Source: Candidatus Ruminococcus avistercoris (lineage in GTDB: Bacteria; Bacillota; Clostridia; Lachnospirales; Lachnospiraceae). Taken from it: a stretch of DNA of 53,025 bases. The stretch's first letter is position 1, and each line of letters starts with the position of its first letter. The stretch is taken from assembly GCA_019120315.1 (NCBI GenBank), contig DWVJ01000010.1, forward strand, positions 1 to 53,025. Direction: 5' to 3'. Below, piece by piece: positions 22,920-31,074 of the stretch. Made by a program: the position numbers and the translations under genes. Under the pieces are notes generated by a model. It did no database searches, was not told the origin of the DNA, and saw only the letters and a list, made by a program, of their open reading frames with translations.

Positions 22920-23402
22920 ATGGAAAAAGAACTGACGCATTTTGATCAGAAGGGAAATGCGGTTATGGTGGACGTGTCGGAGAAAAAGATTACCAGCCGG
23001 ACGGCGGTGGCCAAAGGAACGATTTGCGTGAATCGAAAGATTATGGAAGCCGTCACCGGCCACAGTGTGAAAAAAGGCGATGTGCTGGGCGTGGCCCGGG
23101 TGGCGGGCATAATGGGAGTGAAGCAGACGTCCTCTCTCATTCCGCTGTGCCATCCCATCTCTGTCACGAAGTGCAGTGTGGATTTTGAAATTGACGAGGC
23201 GGCAGGAGAAATTACCGCTTTTTGTATGGTGAAGACCGACGGGAAAACGGGCGTGGAAATGGAAGCGCTGACGGGGGTGCAGGTTACCCTGCTGACGATC
23301 TATGATATGTGTAAAGCCATCGACAAGGGGATGGTTATGAAGGACATCCATCTGGTCAGCAAAAGCGGGGGAAAAAGCGGAGATTTTACGTATGAAGGAT
23401 GA
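22920..23402 (+). CDS. moaC: Cyclic pyranopterin monophosphate synthase MoaC
   Basis: Completes formation of cyclic pyranopterin monophosphate from the MoaA product. The 160-aa protein shows the family core KQTSSLIPLCHPI, KTDGKTGVEMEALTGV and the closing DIHLVSKSGGKSGDF. ATG at 22920 follows GAGGAGG. A longer in-frame start would overlap xdhC and is not needed. The gene overlaps moaA by 11 bp. Confidence 0.93.
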   Translation: MEKELTHFDQKGNAVMVDVSEKKITSRTAVAKGTICVNRKIMEAVTGHSVKKGDVLGVARVAGIMGVKQTSSLIPLCHPISVTKCSVDFEIDEAAGEITAFCMVKTDGKTGVEMEALTGVQVTLLTIYDMCKAIDKGMVMKDIHLVSKSGGKSGDFTYEG

Positions 23403-24363
23403 ATTTGCAAGAAATATTGATTATCTGCGGATCTCTGTGACAGACCGCTGCAATCTGCGCTGCGTTTACTGTATGCCCGAGGAAGGGGTGGACTGCGCTT
23501 CCCATGACGACATCCTGCGGTATGACGAGATCCTGCGGATCTGCCGCGGCCTGACGGGGCTTGGGATCCGTAAGGTAAAGCTGACGGGAGGCGAACCTTT
23601 GGTAAGAAAGGATCTGCCCTGGCTGGCAGCCAGACTGAAGCGTTTAGAGGGAATTGAAAAGGTAACGCTGACCACCAACGGCATTCTTCTGCCGCAATAT
23701 ATGGACGAGTTAAAGAAAGCCGGAATCGACGGCATCAACATCAGTCTGGACACCCTGGATCCCGGTCTGTTTGAACAGATTACCCGAAGAGACCGGTTAA
23801 AGGAAGTAAAGGAAGGCATTGAGGCAGCTTACCGGTCAGGGATCCCTTTGAAAATCAACTGTGTACCGCTGGGGAATGCAAAGCAGGATCTGATGGAGGT
23901 GGCTGCGCTGGCCAGGGAGCGGAAGATCCACGTGCGCTTTATTGAAATGATGCCCATCGGCTATGGCAAACAGTTTACTTTTCTGGGCGAGGGTGAGATT
24001 TTACAGATGCTGGAAGATGGGTTTGGCGCGGTACAGCCCTGTGGGGAGCAGTTGGGGAACGGTCCCTGTCATTATTATTCCTTACCGGGATTTTGTGGAA
24101 AGATCGGTTTTATCAGCGCCATCAGTCATAAATTCTGTTCCGGCTGCAATCGCATCCGGCTGACATCCCAGGGATTTTTAAAGGCCTGTCTGCAGTATGA
24201 AACCGGATGTGATCTGAGGAAGCTGCTGCGAAGCGGCGCTTCGGACGAGGTGATTTTGCAGGCGGCCGAAGAGGTAATTTTAAAGAAGCCGAAAGGCCAT
24301 CAGTTTCTGGAACGGGAAATCAGAGAAGAAGAATCACACAGTATGGCCCAGATAGGAGGATAA
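23392..24363 (+). CDS. moaA: GTP 3',8-cyclase MoaA
   Basis: Radical SAM enzyme for the first step of molybdopterin synthesis from GTP. The 323-aa protein has the SAM cluster CNLRCVYC at Cys20, 24 and 27. The second cluster is CSGCNRIRLTSQGFLKAC near residues 247-264. The required C-terminal double glycine ends the chain (MAQIGG). It is encoded immediately after moaC. MoaD and MoaE are not in the window and must be elsewhere. Confidence 0.94.
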   Translation: MKDEFARNIDYLRISVTDRCNLRCVYCMPEEGVDCASHDDILRYDEILRICRGLTGLGIRKVKLTGGEPLVRKDLPWLAARLKRLEGIEKVTLTTNGILLPQYMDELKKAGIDGINISLDTLDPGLFEQITRRDRLKEVKEGIEAAYRSGIPLKINCVPLGNAKQDLMEVAALARERKIHVRFIEMMPIGYGKQFTFLGEGEILQMLEDGFGAVQPCGEQLGNGPCHYYSLPGFCGKIGFISAISHKFCSGCNRIRLTSQGFLKACLQYETGCDLRKLLRSGASDEVILQAAEEVILKKPKGHQFLEREIREEESHSMAQIGG

Positions 24364-24365
24364 AG

Positions 24366-24857
24366 ATGTATCGAGTGGCGATTATCACGTCCAGCGATGC
24401 CGGTTACCGGAAAGAGAGAGAAGATGCAAGCGGCCCGGTTATCCGCGAGATTGTGGAACAAAACGGGTATCAGGCGGTATCTTATGTGGTTCTGCCGGAC
24501 GAGCAGCAGATGCTGGAGGAGGAGATGAAAAAGATTGCGGATGAGGATCTGGCGGATCTGATCGTGACCACGGGAGGAACCGGATTTTCTCCCCGCGACT
24601 GTATGCCGGAGGCTACTCTGGCGGTGTCGGAGCGGATGGTTCCCGGGATCCCGGAGGCCATGCGGGCCTACAGCCTGCGTTTTACCAAACGCTCCATGTT
24701 AAGCCGCGCTGCGGCTGGAATTCGAAAGAAGACGCTGATCGTCAATCTTCCCGGCAGTCCAAAGGCAGTGCGGGAATGTTTGGAGTATATTATCACGGAA
24801 TTGGATCATGGCCTTGGAATCTTAAGAGGAACTAAGACCAATTGCGCCAGGAAGTAA
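24366..24857 (+). CDS. MogA/MoaB family molybdopterin adenylyltransferase
   Basis: Adenylates molybdopterin to prime it for metal insertion. The 163-aa single-domain protein carries TTGGTGFSPRDCMPEAT and NLPGSPKAVRE, both signatures of the family. TAGGAGG lies 7 nt upstream of the ATG, 2 bp after the moaA stop. Its partner is the MoeA-like protein encoded three genes upstream. Confidence 0.88.
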   Translation: MYRVAIITSSDAGYRKEREDASGPVIREIVEQNGYQAVSYVVLPDEQQMLEEEMKKIADEDLADLIVTTGGTGFSPRDCMPEATLAVSERMVPGIPEAMRAYSLRFTKRSMLSRAAAGIRKKTLIVNLPGSPKAVRECLEYIITELDHGLGILRGTKTNCARK

Positions 24858-24871
24858 AGGAGAGAATGAAA

Positions 24872-25312
24872 ATGGGAAAAGTAATGGCGGTCTGCATCAG
24901 CGAAGTAAAAGGGGTGCAGAAAAGGAATGTTCACCAGGCGAAGCTGATCGAAGACTGGGGACTGGAGAACGACGCCCATGCCGGGAAATGGCACCGTCAG
25001 GTGAGTCTTTTATCCTACGATAAGATCGAAGAATTTAAGGCCCGCGGCGCCCAGGTAAAAGACGGGGATTTCGGGGAAAACCTGGTGGTAGAGGGATTTG
25101 ATTTTAAAAACCTCCCTGTGGGCACCCGTTTTCGCTGCAATGATGTGATCCTGGAGATGACCCAGATCGGTAAAGAATGCCATAAGGGATGTCAGATCTA
25201 CCAGGTGATGGGGGATTGTATCATGCCAAGGGAAGGCGTGTTTGCAAAGGTGATCAAAGGGGGCGTGATCCGGGAGGGAGACGAACTGGAGATCATTTCC
25301 GAAAATGCATGA
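24872..25312 (+). CDS. MOSC domain protein
   Basis: MOSC domains are sulfur-carrier domains found in molybdenum-cofactor sulfurases and in proteins working with them. The 146-aa single-domain protein has the typical GDFGENLVVEG segment and the conserved Cys in ECHKGCQIY. In clostridia such stand-alone MOSC proteins usually end Moco operons, as here. ATG at 24872 is 9 nt after AAGGAG. Two earlier in-frame starts overlap mogA and are too close to that site. Confidence 0.85.
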   Translation: MGKVMAVCISEVKGVQKRNVHQAKLIEDWGLENDAHAGKWHRQVSLLSYDKIEEFKARGAQVKDGDFGENLVVEGFDFKNLPVGTRFRCNDVILEMTQIGKECHKGCQIYQVMGDCIMPREGVFAKVIKGGVIREGDELEIISENA

Positions 25313-25313
25313 T

Positions 25314-25351
25314 AAAACTGCCGTACAGATTTTTCTGCACGGCAGTTTTTC
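25314..25351. terminator. Bidirectional terminator between the MOSC gene and cspA
   Basis: AACTGCCGTACAG pairs with CTGCACGGCAGTT with one mismatch, followed by TTTTTCTT on the plus strand. The minus strand reads through the same stem into TTTT. It closes the molybdenum block and the convergent cold-shock gene. Confidence 0.8.
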
Positions 25352-25400
25352 TTAAGCGAAAAGCAATAAAATACGATAATGGCTTTTTGAGCCCGGCATT

Positions 25401-25601
25401 TTATAATTTAACAACGTTTGCAGCCTGCATGCCGCGGGCGCCTTCTGTCAGATCGTAGGTAACGGCCTGGCCTTCGTCCAAAGACTTGAATCCTTCGCCC
25501 TGGATGGCAGAAAAGTGTACGAATACATCAGATCCGTCTTCGCTGGTGATGAATCCGTAACCTTTTTCAGCGTTGAACCATTTTACTGTTCCTTTGTTCA
25601 T
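25401..25601 (-). CDS. cspA: Cold-shock protein of the CspA family
   Basis: The 66-aa single cold-shock domain has both RNA-binding motifs, KGYGFI (RNP1) and VFVHF (RNP2). It binds single-stranded RNA and melts secondary structure. TGGAGG lies 9 nt upstream of the ATG. A 5' untranslated leader of about 137 nt, with a strong hairpin and U run, precedes it and suggests control at the RNA level. Confidence 0.95.
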   Translation of the reverse strand: MNKGTVKWFNAEKGYGFITSEDGSDVFVHFSAIQGEGFKSLDEGQAVTYDLTEGARGMQAANVVKL

Positions 25602-25648
25602 AATGATGTAACCTCCATAGAAATTGAATAATGAGTGTCACCGGCGAT

Positions 25649-25710
25649 AAAAAAATCACCAGTTACCACAGATTATATTGTAAACATAATATAATCTCTA
25701 ATAACTAGTG
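25649..25710 (-). promoter_or_regulatory. Terminator-like hairpin in the cspA leader
   Basis: On the minus strand a long bipartite stem (CACTAGTTA with TAACTGGTG, and AGATTATATT with AATATAATCT; loop about 8 nt) is followed by T7. It lies about 50 nt upstream of the start codon, inside the transcribed leader. It looks like an intrinsic terminator or an RNA thermosensor. Confidence 0.6.
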
Positions 25711-25744
25711 ACTATTATATCCAATAACTACCCGATGTGTTTTC

Positions 25745-25773
25745 ATTATATTCTGAAGATTATGAAAAGTCAA
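25745..25773 (-). promoter_or_regulatory. Promoter of cspA
   Basis: On the minus strand TTGACT (25773-25768) and TATAAT (25750-25745) are separated by 17 bp. This places the start near 25738. Confidence 0.8.
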
Positions 25774-25849
25774 GGGCAAAAAAGGCTTTATTTCAATAGG
25801 GATATCGTGTATGATAAGAACAGGAAAATACGGTACAGGGAGTAAAGAT

Positions 25850-27133
25850 ATGAAGATTTTAATTAAAAATGGAAGGATTATTGATCCGGATACGAAGCGG
25901 GATGAGATTGCTGATCTTTACCTGGAAGACGGTGTGATCAAAAAGGTACAGAAATCGGTCAAAGAAAAAGCTGATGAGGTGATTGACGCTTCCGGATGTT
26001 ATGTTATGCCGGGATTAATCGACATGCATGTGCATTTAAGAGATCCCGGACTGACGCACAAGGAAGATGTGGAAAGCGGAGCGAAAGCGGCAGCCAAAGG
26101 CGGGTTTACCACCATTGTGGCCATGCCAAATACCAGGCCGGTGATCGACGAGCCTACCAGGGTGCAGTACGTACAGAACAAAGCTGCTTCCTGTGCTCCC
26201 ATTCATGTCCTGCAGGCGGGAGCCATCACAAAAGGACAAAAGGGTGAGGAACTGGCAGATATCAAAGGGATGATCGAGGCGGGCATCCCCGCCGTCAGCG
26301 AGGATGGAAAATCAGTGATGAATTCCCGGCTGTACCGGGATGCCATGAAGATTGCTGTGGAATATGACATTCCGGTGCTGGCTCACTGTGAGGATATCAA
26401 TATGGCGGCCGGAGGATGTATGAACGATGACGAAGTGGCGGAAAAGTTTGGACTTCCCGGCATCAGCAACGCGGCTGAGGATATTATTATTGCCAGAGAT
26501 ATTTTCCTTGCCTTTGAGACGGGATGCCGTCTTCATCTGTGTCACTGCTCCACCAGCGACAGTGAGCTGATGGTGAGAGGGGCAAAGGCCAAGGGGCTGA
26601 AGATCACGGCGGAAGTCTGCCCGCATCATTTTACGCTTACTTCAGAGGATATGGTCAAAGGAGACACCAACTATAAGATGAATCCGCCGCTGCGTACCAG
26701 AAAGGATGTTGAGGCGCTGAAAAAAGGTCTGAAAGAGGACACCTTTGACGTGATCAGTACGGATCATGCGCCCCATGCCATGGAAGAAAAAGCGGGAAGT
26801 ATGCAAAAAGCGCCCTTTGGTATCGTGGGACTGGAGACCTGCGTGGCGCTGGTGATTTCTGAACTGGTGAAACCGGGTGTGATTACTCCCATGCAGATGG
26901 CGGAGAAGATGAGCTATAACCCCGCTAAGATTTTGAAAGTGGACGGAGGTTCCCTGGCGGTGGGCAAACCGGCTGATGTGGTGATCATTGATCCGGATAA
27001 GACGTATGTCATCAATGCCAGAACTTTTGTGTCCAAAGGGAAAAATACTCCTTTTAACGGCAGAAAGGTCAGCGGTGAAGTGGCGGCTACCATTTGCGGA
27101 GGAAGGATCGTATACAGACGGGAAGAGAAGTAA
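25850..27133 (+). CDS. pyrC: Dihydroorotase PyrC
   Basis: Closes carbamoyl-aspartate to dihydroorotate in UMP synthesis. The 427-aa protein shows the binuclear metal site: HVHLRDPG near residue 60, CHCSTS, and DHAPH near residue 305. It is the long class I form found in Firmicutes. ATG at 25850 has GGGAG 8 nt upstream. An in-frame ATG at 25811 lies within a possible -10 (TATGAT at 25810-25815), so it is not used. It heads pyrC-pyrF-pyrK-pyrD. The pyrB and carAB genes are not in the window. Confidence 0.94.
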   Translation: MKILIKNGRIIDPDTKRDEIADLYLEDGVIKKVQKSVKEKADEVIDASGCYVMPGLIDMHVHLRDPGLTHKEDVESGAKAAAKGGFTTIVAMPNTRPVIDEPTRVQYVQNKAASCAPIHVLQAGAITKGQKGEELADIKGMIEAGIPAVSEDGKSVMNSRLYRDAMKIAVEYDIPVLAHCEDINMAAGGCMNDDEVAEKFGLPGISNAAEDIIIARDIFLAFETGCRLHLCHCSTSDSELMVRGAKAKGLKITAEVCPHHFTLTSEDMVKGDTNYKMNPPLRTRKDVEALKKGLKEDTFDVISTDHAPHAMEEKAGSMQKAPFGIVGLETCVALVISELVKPGVITPMQMAEKMSYNPAKILKVDGGSLAVGKPADVVIIDPDKTYVINARTFVSKGKNTPFNGRKVSGEVAATICGGRIVYRREEK

Positions 27134-27154
27134 ATATAATATAGGAGAAGACGA

Positions 27155-28087
27155 ATGATTCAGAAATTAATTGACAATATCAAAAAGACGAAAGCGCCGA
27201 TTGTCGTGGGATTGGATCCCATGCTTTCCTATGTGCCGGAGCATCTGCAGAAGAAAGCTTTTGCAGAGTACGGCGAGACGCTGGAAGGAGCGGCGCAGGC
27301 AATCTGGCAGTTTAACAAAGAGATCGTGGACGCCACCTGGGATCTGATCCCGGCGGTGAAACCGCAGATCGCCATGTATGAACAGTTCGGTCTGCCCGGA
27401 CTTGCGGCTTTTAAAAAGACGGTGGATTACTGCCATGAGAAAGGGCTGGTGGTCATCGGGGATATCAAGCGCGGTGATATCGGTTCCACATCGGAGGCGT
27501 ACGCGGTCGGCCATCTGGGAAAGGTGCAGGTGGGAAGCAAAGCGTATTACGGTTTCGACGAAGATTTCGTGACGGTGAATCCCTATCTTGGTTCAGACGG
27601 TGTGAAGCCCTTTATCAAAGTCTGCAAAGAAGAAAAGAAGGGACTATTCATTCTGGTAAAAACCTCCAATCCCTCCAGCGGCGAGTTCCAGGATCAGCTG
27701 GTGAACGGCCGTCCGCTCTATGAGCTGGTGGGAGAAAAAGTGGCTCGGTGGGGCGAGGAACATATGGGTGAAAAGTACAGCTATATCGGAGCCGTGGTGG
27801 GAGCGACTTACCCGGAGATGGGAAAAGTGCTGCGAAAACTGATGCCGAAAACCTTTATCCTGGTTCCGGGATACGGCGCCCAGGGTGGAAAAGGCGCAGA
27901 TCTGGTTCATTTCTTCAATGAGGACGGTCTGGGAGCCATCGTAAATTCTTCCAGAGGTATCATTGCGGCATATAAACAGGAAGCTTACAGCCGGTTTGGT
28001 GAGGAAAGTTTTGCAGATGCTTCCCGCCAGGCAGTAATCGATATGACAGCGGACATTAACGGAGCGCTGGAAAGCAGCGGGAGATAA
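27155..28087 (+). CDS. pyrF: Orotidine 5'-phosphate decarboxylase PyrF (type 2)
   Basis: Decarboxylates OMP to UMP, the last step of the pathway. The 310-aa length and the active-site block GDIKRGDIGSTSEAYA mark the longer type 2 family. GLDPM near the N-terminus and VPGYGAQGG bind the phosphate. It sits 21 bp after pyrC, with AGGAG upstream of its ATG. Confidence 0.94.
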   Translation: MIQKLIDNIKKTKAPIVVGLDPMLSYVPEHLQKKAFAEYGETLEGAAQAIWQFNKEIVDATWDLIPAVKPQIAMYEQFGLPGLAAFKKTVDYCHEKGLVVIGDIKRGDIGSTSEAYAVGHLGKVQVGSKAYYGFDEDFVTVNPYLGSDGVKPFIKVCKEEKKGLFILVKTSNPSSGEFQDQLVNGRPLYELVGEKVARWGEEHMGEKYSYIGAVVGATYPEMGKVLRKLMPKTFILVPGYGAQGGKGADLVHFFNEDGLGAIVNSSRGIIAAYKQEAYSRFGEESFADASRQAVIDMTADINGALESSGR

Positions 28088-28092
28088 AAAGT

Positions 28093-28863
28093 ATGAAGAC
28101 AAAAGAATTATGCCGGGTGATTTCCCAGGAAATGATCAGCCCGGATATCTACAGCCTATGGATTGAAACAAAACAGATTGCCGCCCAGGCGAAACCGGGG
28201 CAGTTTGTGGCGCTGTATTCCGCAGACAAAAGCCGGATGCTGCCAAGACCTATCAGCTTGTGTGAGATCGGTGCAGATCAAAAAAGTATTCGCCTGGTCT
28301 ATCGGATTGCGGGAGCAGGGACGAAGGAGTTTTCCGCACTGCGTACCGCAGATACTATCGAGGTGATGGGTCCCCTTGGCAATGGATTTCCCATGGAGGA
28401 AGCCAAAGGGAAACGGGCGCTGCTGATGGGAGGCGGCATCGGAATTCCGCCCATGGTGGAGACGGCAAAACAGCTGTCTGGGGATGTGACTGTGGTTTGC
28501 GGATACCGTGACGCGCTGTTTTTGACGGAGGAGCTTTCCCGGTATGGGAAGCTGTATGTCGCCACGGAAGACGGCAGCGCGGGGACAAAAGGAACGGTCA
28601 TGGATGCCGTGAAAGAAGAGAAGATCGAGGCGGATGTGATCTTTGCCTGCGGGCCAAAACCTATGCTGCGCGCTATCCGGGATTATGCCCTGGAGCAGGA
28701 TATTCCATGCTGGATTTCCATGGAAGAGAAAATGGCCTGCGGCATCGGCGCCTGTCTGGCCTGTACCTGTCAGTCTGTGAATGTGGACGATCATTCTCAC
28801 GTGAAAAACAAGCGGGTGTGCAAGGATGGCCCTGTATTTCTGGCGACGGAGGTGGAATTATGA
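28093..28863 (+). CDS. pyrK: Dihydroorotate dehydrogenase electron-transfer subunit PyrK
   Basis: FAD and [2Fe-2S] subunit that passes electrons from PyrD to NAD. The 256-aa protein has the flavin-binding RPISLCEIG, the NAD-binding MGGGIGIPPMVE and the C-terminal cluster CGIGACLACTC with a fourth Cys in KRVCKDGP. Overlap with pyrD by ATGA supports a 1:1 complex. Confidence 0.94.
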   Translation: MKTKELCRVISQEMISPDIYSLWIETKQIAAQAKPGQFVALYSADKSRMLPRPISLCEIGADQKSIRLVYRIAGAGTKEFSALRTADTIEVMGPLGNGFPMEEAKGKRALLMGGGIGIPPMVETAKQLSGDVTVVCGYRDALFLTEELSRYGKLYVATEDGSAGTKGTVMDAVKEEKIEADVIFACGPKPMLRAIRDYALEQDIPCWISMEEKMACGIGACLACTCQSVNVDDHSHVKNKRVCKDGPVFLATEVEL

Positions 28864-29765
28864 TAAATACCCGAGTGAATCTGGCGGGGGTGGAACTAAA
28901 AAATCCGGTGATGACGGCATCGGGCACCTTTGGCTCCGGTATGGAATACAGTGAGTTTGTGGATCTGAATCAGCTGGGCGCCGTGGTGACAAAGGGCGTG
29001 GCCAACGTACCCTGGCCGGGGAATCCCACACCGCGGATCGCGGAAACCTGCGGCGGTATGTTAAATGCCATTGGTCTGCAAAATCCGGGAATCGATGTGT
29101 TTTGCGAACGGGATCTGCCCTTCCTGCAGAAGTTCGATACGAAAATCATCGTTAACGTCTGCGGAAAAACCACGGAGGATTACTGCGAGGTGGTGGAACG
29201 GCTGTCGGACGAGAATATCGATATGATGGAGATCAACATCTCCTGTCCCAATGTCAAGGAGGGAGGGATCGCCTTCGGGCAAAACCCCAAAGCGGTGGAG
29301 GCCATAACCGCTGAAGTGAAAAAGCGGGCGAAGCATCCGGTCATCATGAAGCTGAGTCCCAATGTGACGGATATTACGGAGATGGCCAAAGCGGCAGAGG
29401 CCGGCGGCGCCGATGTGCTGTCACTGATCAATACCATCACCGGTATGAAGATCGACGTCAATCGCAGAACCTTTGCCATCGCCAATAGGACGGGCGGCCT
29501 GTCCGGCCCGGCGATCAAGCCGGTGGCGGTGCGGATGGTGTATCAGACGGCCCAGGCTGTTAAAATTCCCATCATCGGCATGGGCGGAATCGCCACGGCT
29601 GAGGACGCGCTGGAATTTATCCTGGCAGGAGCCACGGCTGTTTCTGTGGGAACGGCTAATTTTGCCAATCCCTGTACGACGCTGGATGTGATTGCAGGAA
29701 TTGAAGAATATATGAGCCGGTTCGGTGTGGAAGATATCGGGGAGCTGATCGGAGCAGTGAAGTAA
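28860..29765 (+). CDS. pyrD: Dihydroorotate dehydrogenase catalytic subunit PyrD (type 1B)
   Basis: Oxidises dihydroorotate to orotate on FMN. The 301-aa protein contains the catalytic Cys in NISCPNVKEGG and the FMN phosphate site GMGGIATAEDALEF. ATG at 28860 overlaps the pyrK stop. The long upstream in-frame extension lies inside pyrK and is not coding. The presence of pyrK defines the NAD-linked 1B type. Confidence 0.95.
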   Translation: MINTRVNLAGVELKNPVMTASGTFGSGMEYSEFVDLNQLGAVVTKGVANVPWPGNPTPRIAETCGGMLNAIGLQNPGIDVFCERDLPFLQKFDTKIIVNVCGKTTEDYCEVVERLSDENIDMMEINISCPNVKEGGIAFGQNPKAVEAITAEVKKRAKHPVIMKLSPNVTDITEMAKAAEAGGADVLSLINTITGMKIDVNRRTFAIANRTGGLSGPAIKPVAVRMVYQTAQAVKIPIIGMGGIATAEDALEFILAGATAVSVGTANFANPCTTLDVIAGIEEYMSRFGVEDIGELIGAVK

Positions 29766-29796
29766 AAAATGCGGGAGCGAAAACTCCCGCATTTTT
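29765..29796. terminator. Bidirectional terminator overlapping two stop codons
   Basis: AAAAATGCGGGAG pairs with CTCCCGCATTTTT around a 6-nt loop. It touches the last base of the pyrD stop codon and the stop of the convergent gene, so both transcripts end in the same element. Confidence 0.9.
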
Positions 29797-30326
29797 TAAA
29801 AATATTGTTCCCTCAGTTCTTCGAACTGTTCCTGGCGCAGCTTTTCTGCATGGTTTGCTGCCGCTTTATTGACAAAGTGCATGGGAATGGAAAAAAATCC
29901 CATAAGCAGCAGTCCGCCGATGATCATGATAATCAGCCAGCGGATGCCAATGGTCATGGAAGGTTTTTGCGTCAGATTTGAAATTTCATTGATATTCAAA
30001 ACCTGTGCATACCGTTTTTTTCCACAGACAGGGCAGTGAAATTTTTTTGCAAAGCTGTAGTATCTGCGGCGGTTGATAAAAACGCCGCTTTTAAATTCTG
30101 TTTTGGTGGTATGAAAAGATTTACTCATAAAACTTCTGGTAAATTCTGCAGCGCTGACCTCGTATGCCGTACCGCATGTTTCACATTTCACCTGACAGGT
30201 AATGTTCATGGCGGCGATGGCTTTTTTGCTCTGACGGATCAGTTGAGCGGTACAGAAAATGATCCATCCCAGCAGCAAAACTCCCATGACCACCGGCAGG
30301 ATAATCTGTGCGTATATCATGCTCAA
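29796..30326 (-). CDS. Membrane protein with an embedded zinc ribbon
   Basis: The 176-aa protein has one transmembrane helix at residues about 7-29 and a second at about 128-148. They flank a soluble loop with CETCG and CPVCG, a four-Cys zinc ribbon. The C-terminus is a charged helix. The start overlaps the AIM24-family gene by ATGA, so the two are translationally coupled. Homologues of characterised function are unknown to me. Confidence 0.65.
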   Translation of the reverse strand: MSMIYAQIILPVVMGVLLLGWIIFCTAQLIRQSKKAIAAMNITCQVKCETCGTAYEVSAAEFTRSFMSKSFHTTKTEFKSGVFINRRRYYSFAKKFHCPVCGKKRYAQVLNINEISNLTQKPSMTIGIRWLIIMIIGGLLLMGFFSIPMHFVNKAAANHAEKLRQEQFEELREQYF

Positions 30327-31024
30327 TTACCGGTGGAAGTTGGCAGGAAGGGCCGCACCGCGTCCGCCAGATTATGGATGTTCCGTGTCTGAATCAGAAC
30401 CGTACCGTTTCCGTGAAACTCATTGACCAGACCTTCTCCGGTGGTAAAGCCAAAGGTTCCAGAAGCCACCTGGATGCTGTAATCTAAAGAAGCGTCCCAG
30501 GCCACCACATGTTCATTGTCTACCCGGATGGGACGATCTGAAGTAACTTTCAGTGCCAGCAGATCGCCGAAAGCGGATACCAACAGATCGCCGGTTCCCT
30601 GCGTTTCCATCACGAAAAGTCCTCCGGTTCCTCCGAAAAGCGCCTTGCCGATATTCTGAGATTTCATTACGTATTCCACAGTCTCATCGCAGGCAAGGAA
30701 AGCGCCGGTGTTCAGACGGTACTGGTTTGCGCCGCCTACTTTAAGGACGTGGATCTTGCCTGGGATGGGTGGAGCGATTCCGATTTCCCCGCGGCTGCTG
30801 GTTCCAGTGGCGTGGGTGATAAAGATACTTTCACCGCTGGTCAGCCCCCGGCCGATGGCACCCAGCACGCCGCCCAGCCCCTTTTTGCTGCTGTTCATCT
30901 TTCCTTCTAGCACCACGTCAGAAAGATAGGCCATGGAGCCGTTTTCGATTTTGACGGATTCTCCGTCTTGTAAATGGATCTGCACCAGTGGGCAGTCAGA
31001 GTCGCCCAGAATGGAATAATTCAT
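30323..31024 (-). CDS. TIGR00266/AIM24 family protein
   Basis: The 233-aa protein is of the AIM24/TIGR00266 beta-barrel family. It is glycine-rich, with GLGGVLGAIGRGLTSGES and the late VASGTFGFTTGEGLV that typify the family. Mitochondrial AIM24 affects inner-membrane organisation. The bacterial role is unresolved. AGGAGG lies 9 nt upstream of the ATG. It is coupled to the zinc-ribbon membrane protein. Confidence 0.85.
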   Translation of the reverse strand: MNYSILGDSDCPLVQIHLQDGESVKIENGSMAYLSDVVLEGKMNSSKKGLGGVLGAIGRGLTSGESIFITHATGTSSRGEIGIAPPIPGKIHVLKVGGANQYRLNTGAFLACDETVEYVMKSQNIGKALFGGTGGLFVMETQGTGDLLVSAFGDLLALKVTSDRPIRVDNEHVVAWDASLDYSIQVASGTFGFTTGEGLVNEFHGNGTVLIQTRNIHNLADAVRPFLPTSTGN

Positions 31025-31074
31025 AATCGTTATCCTCCTGTTTTTCTTTCATTGTATCATCTTGCGGGAACGGC

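Noticed and set aside
28707-28859. Longer pyrD with a 51-residue N-terminal extension
   Set aside because: The extension lies inside pyrK, and the ATGA overlap at 28860 gives the family's normal start.
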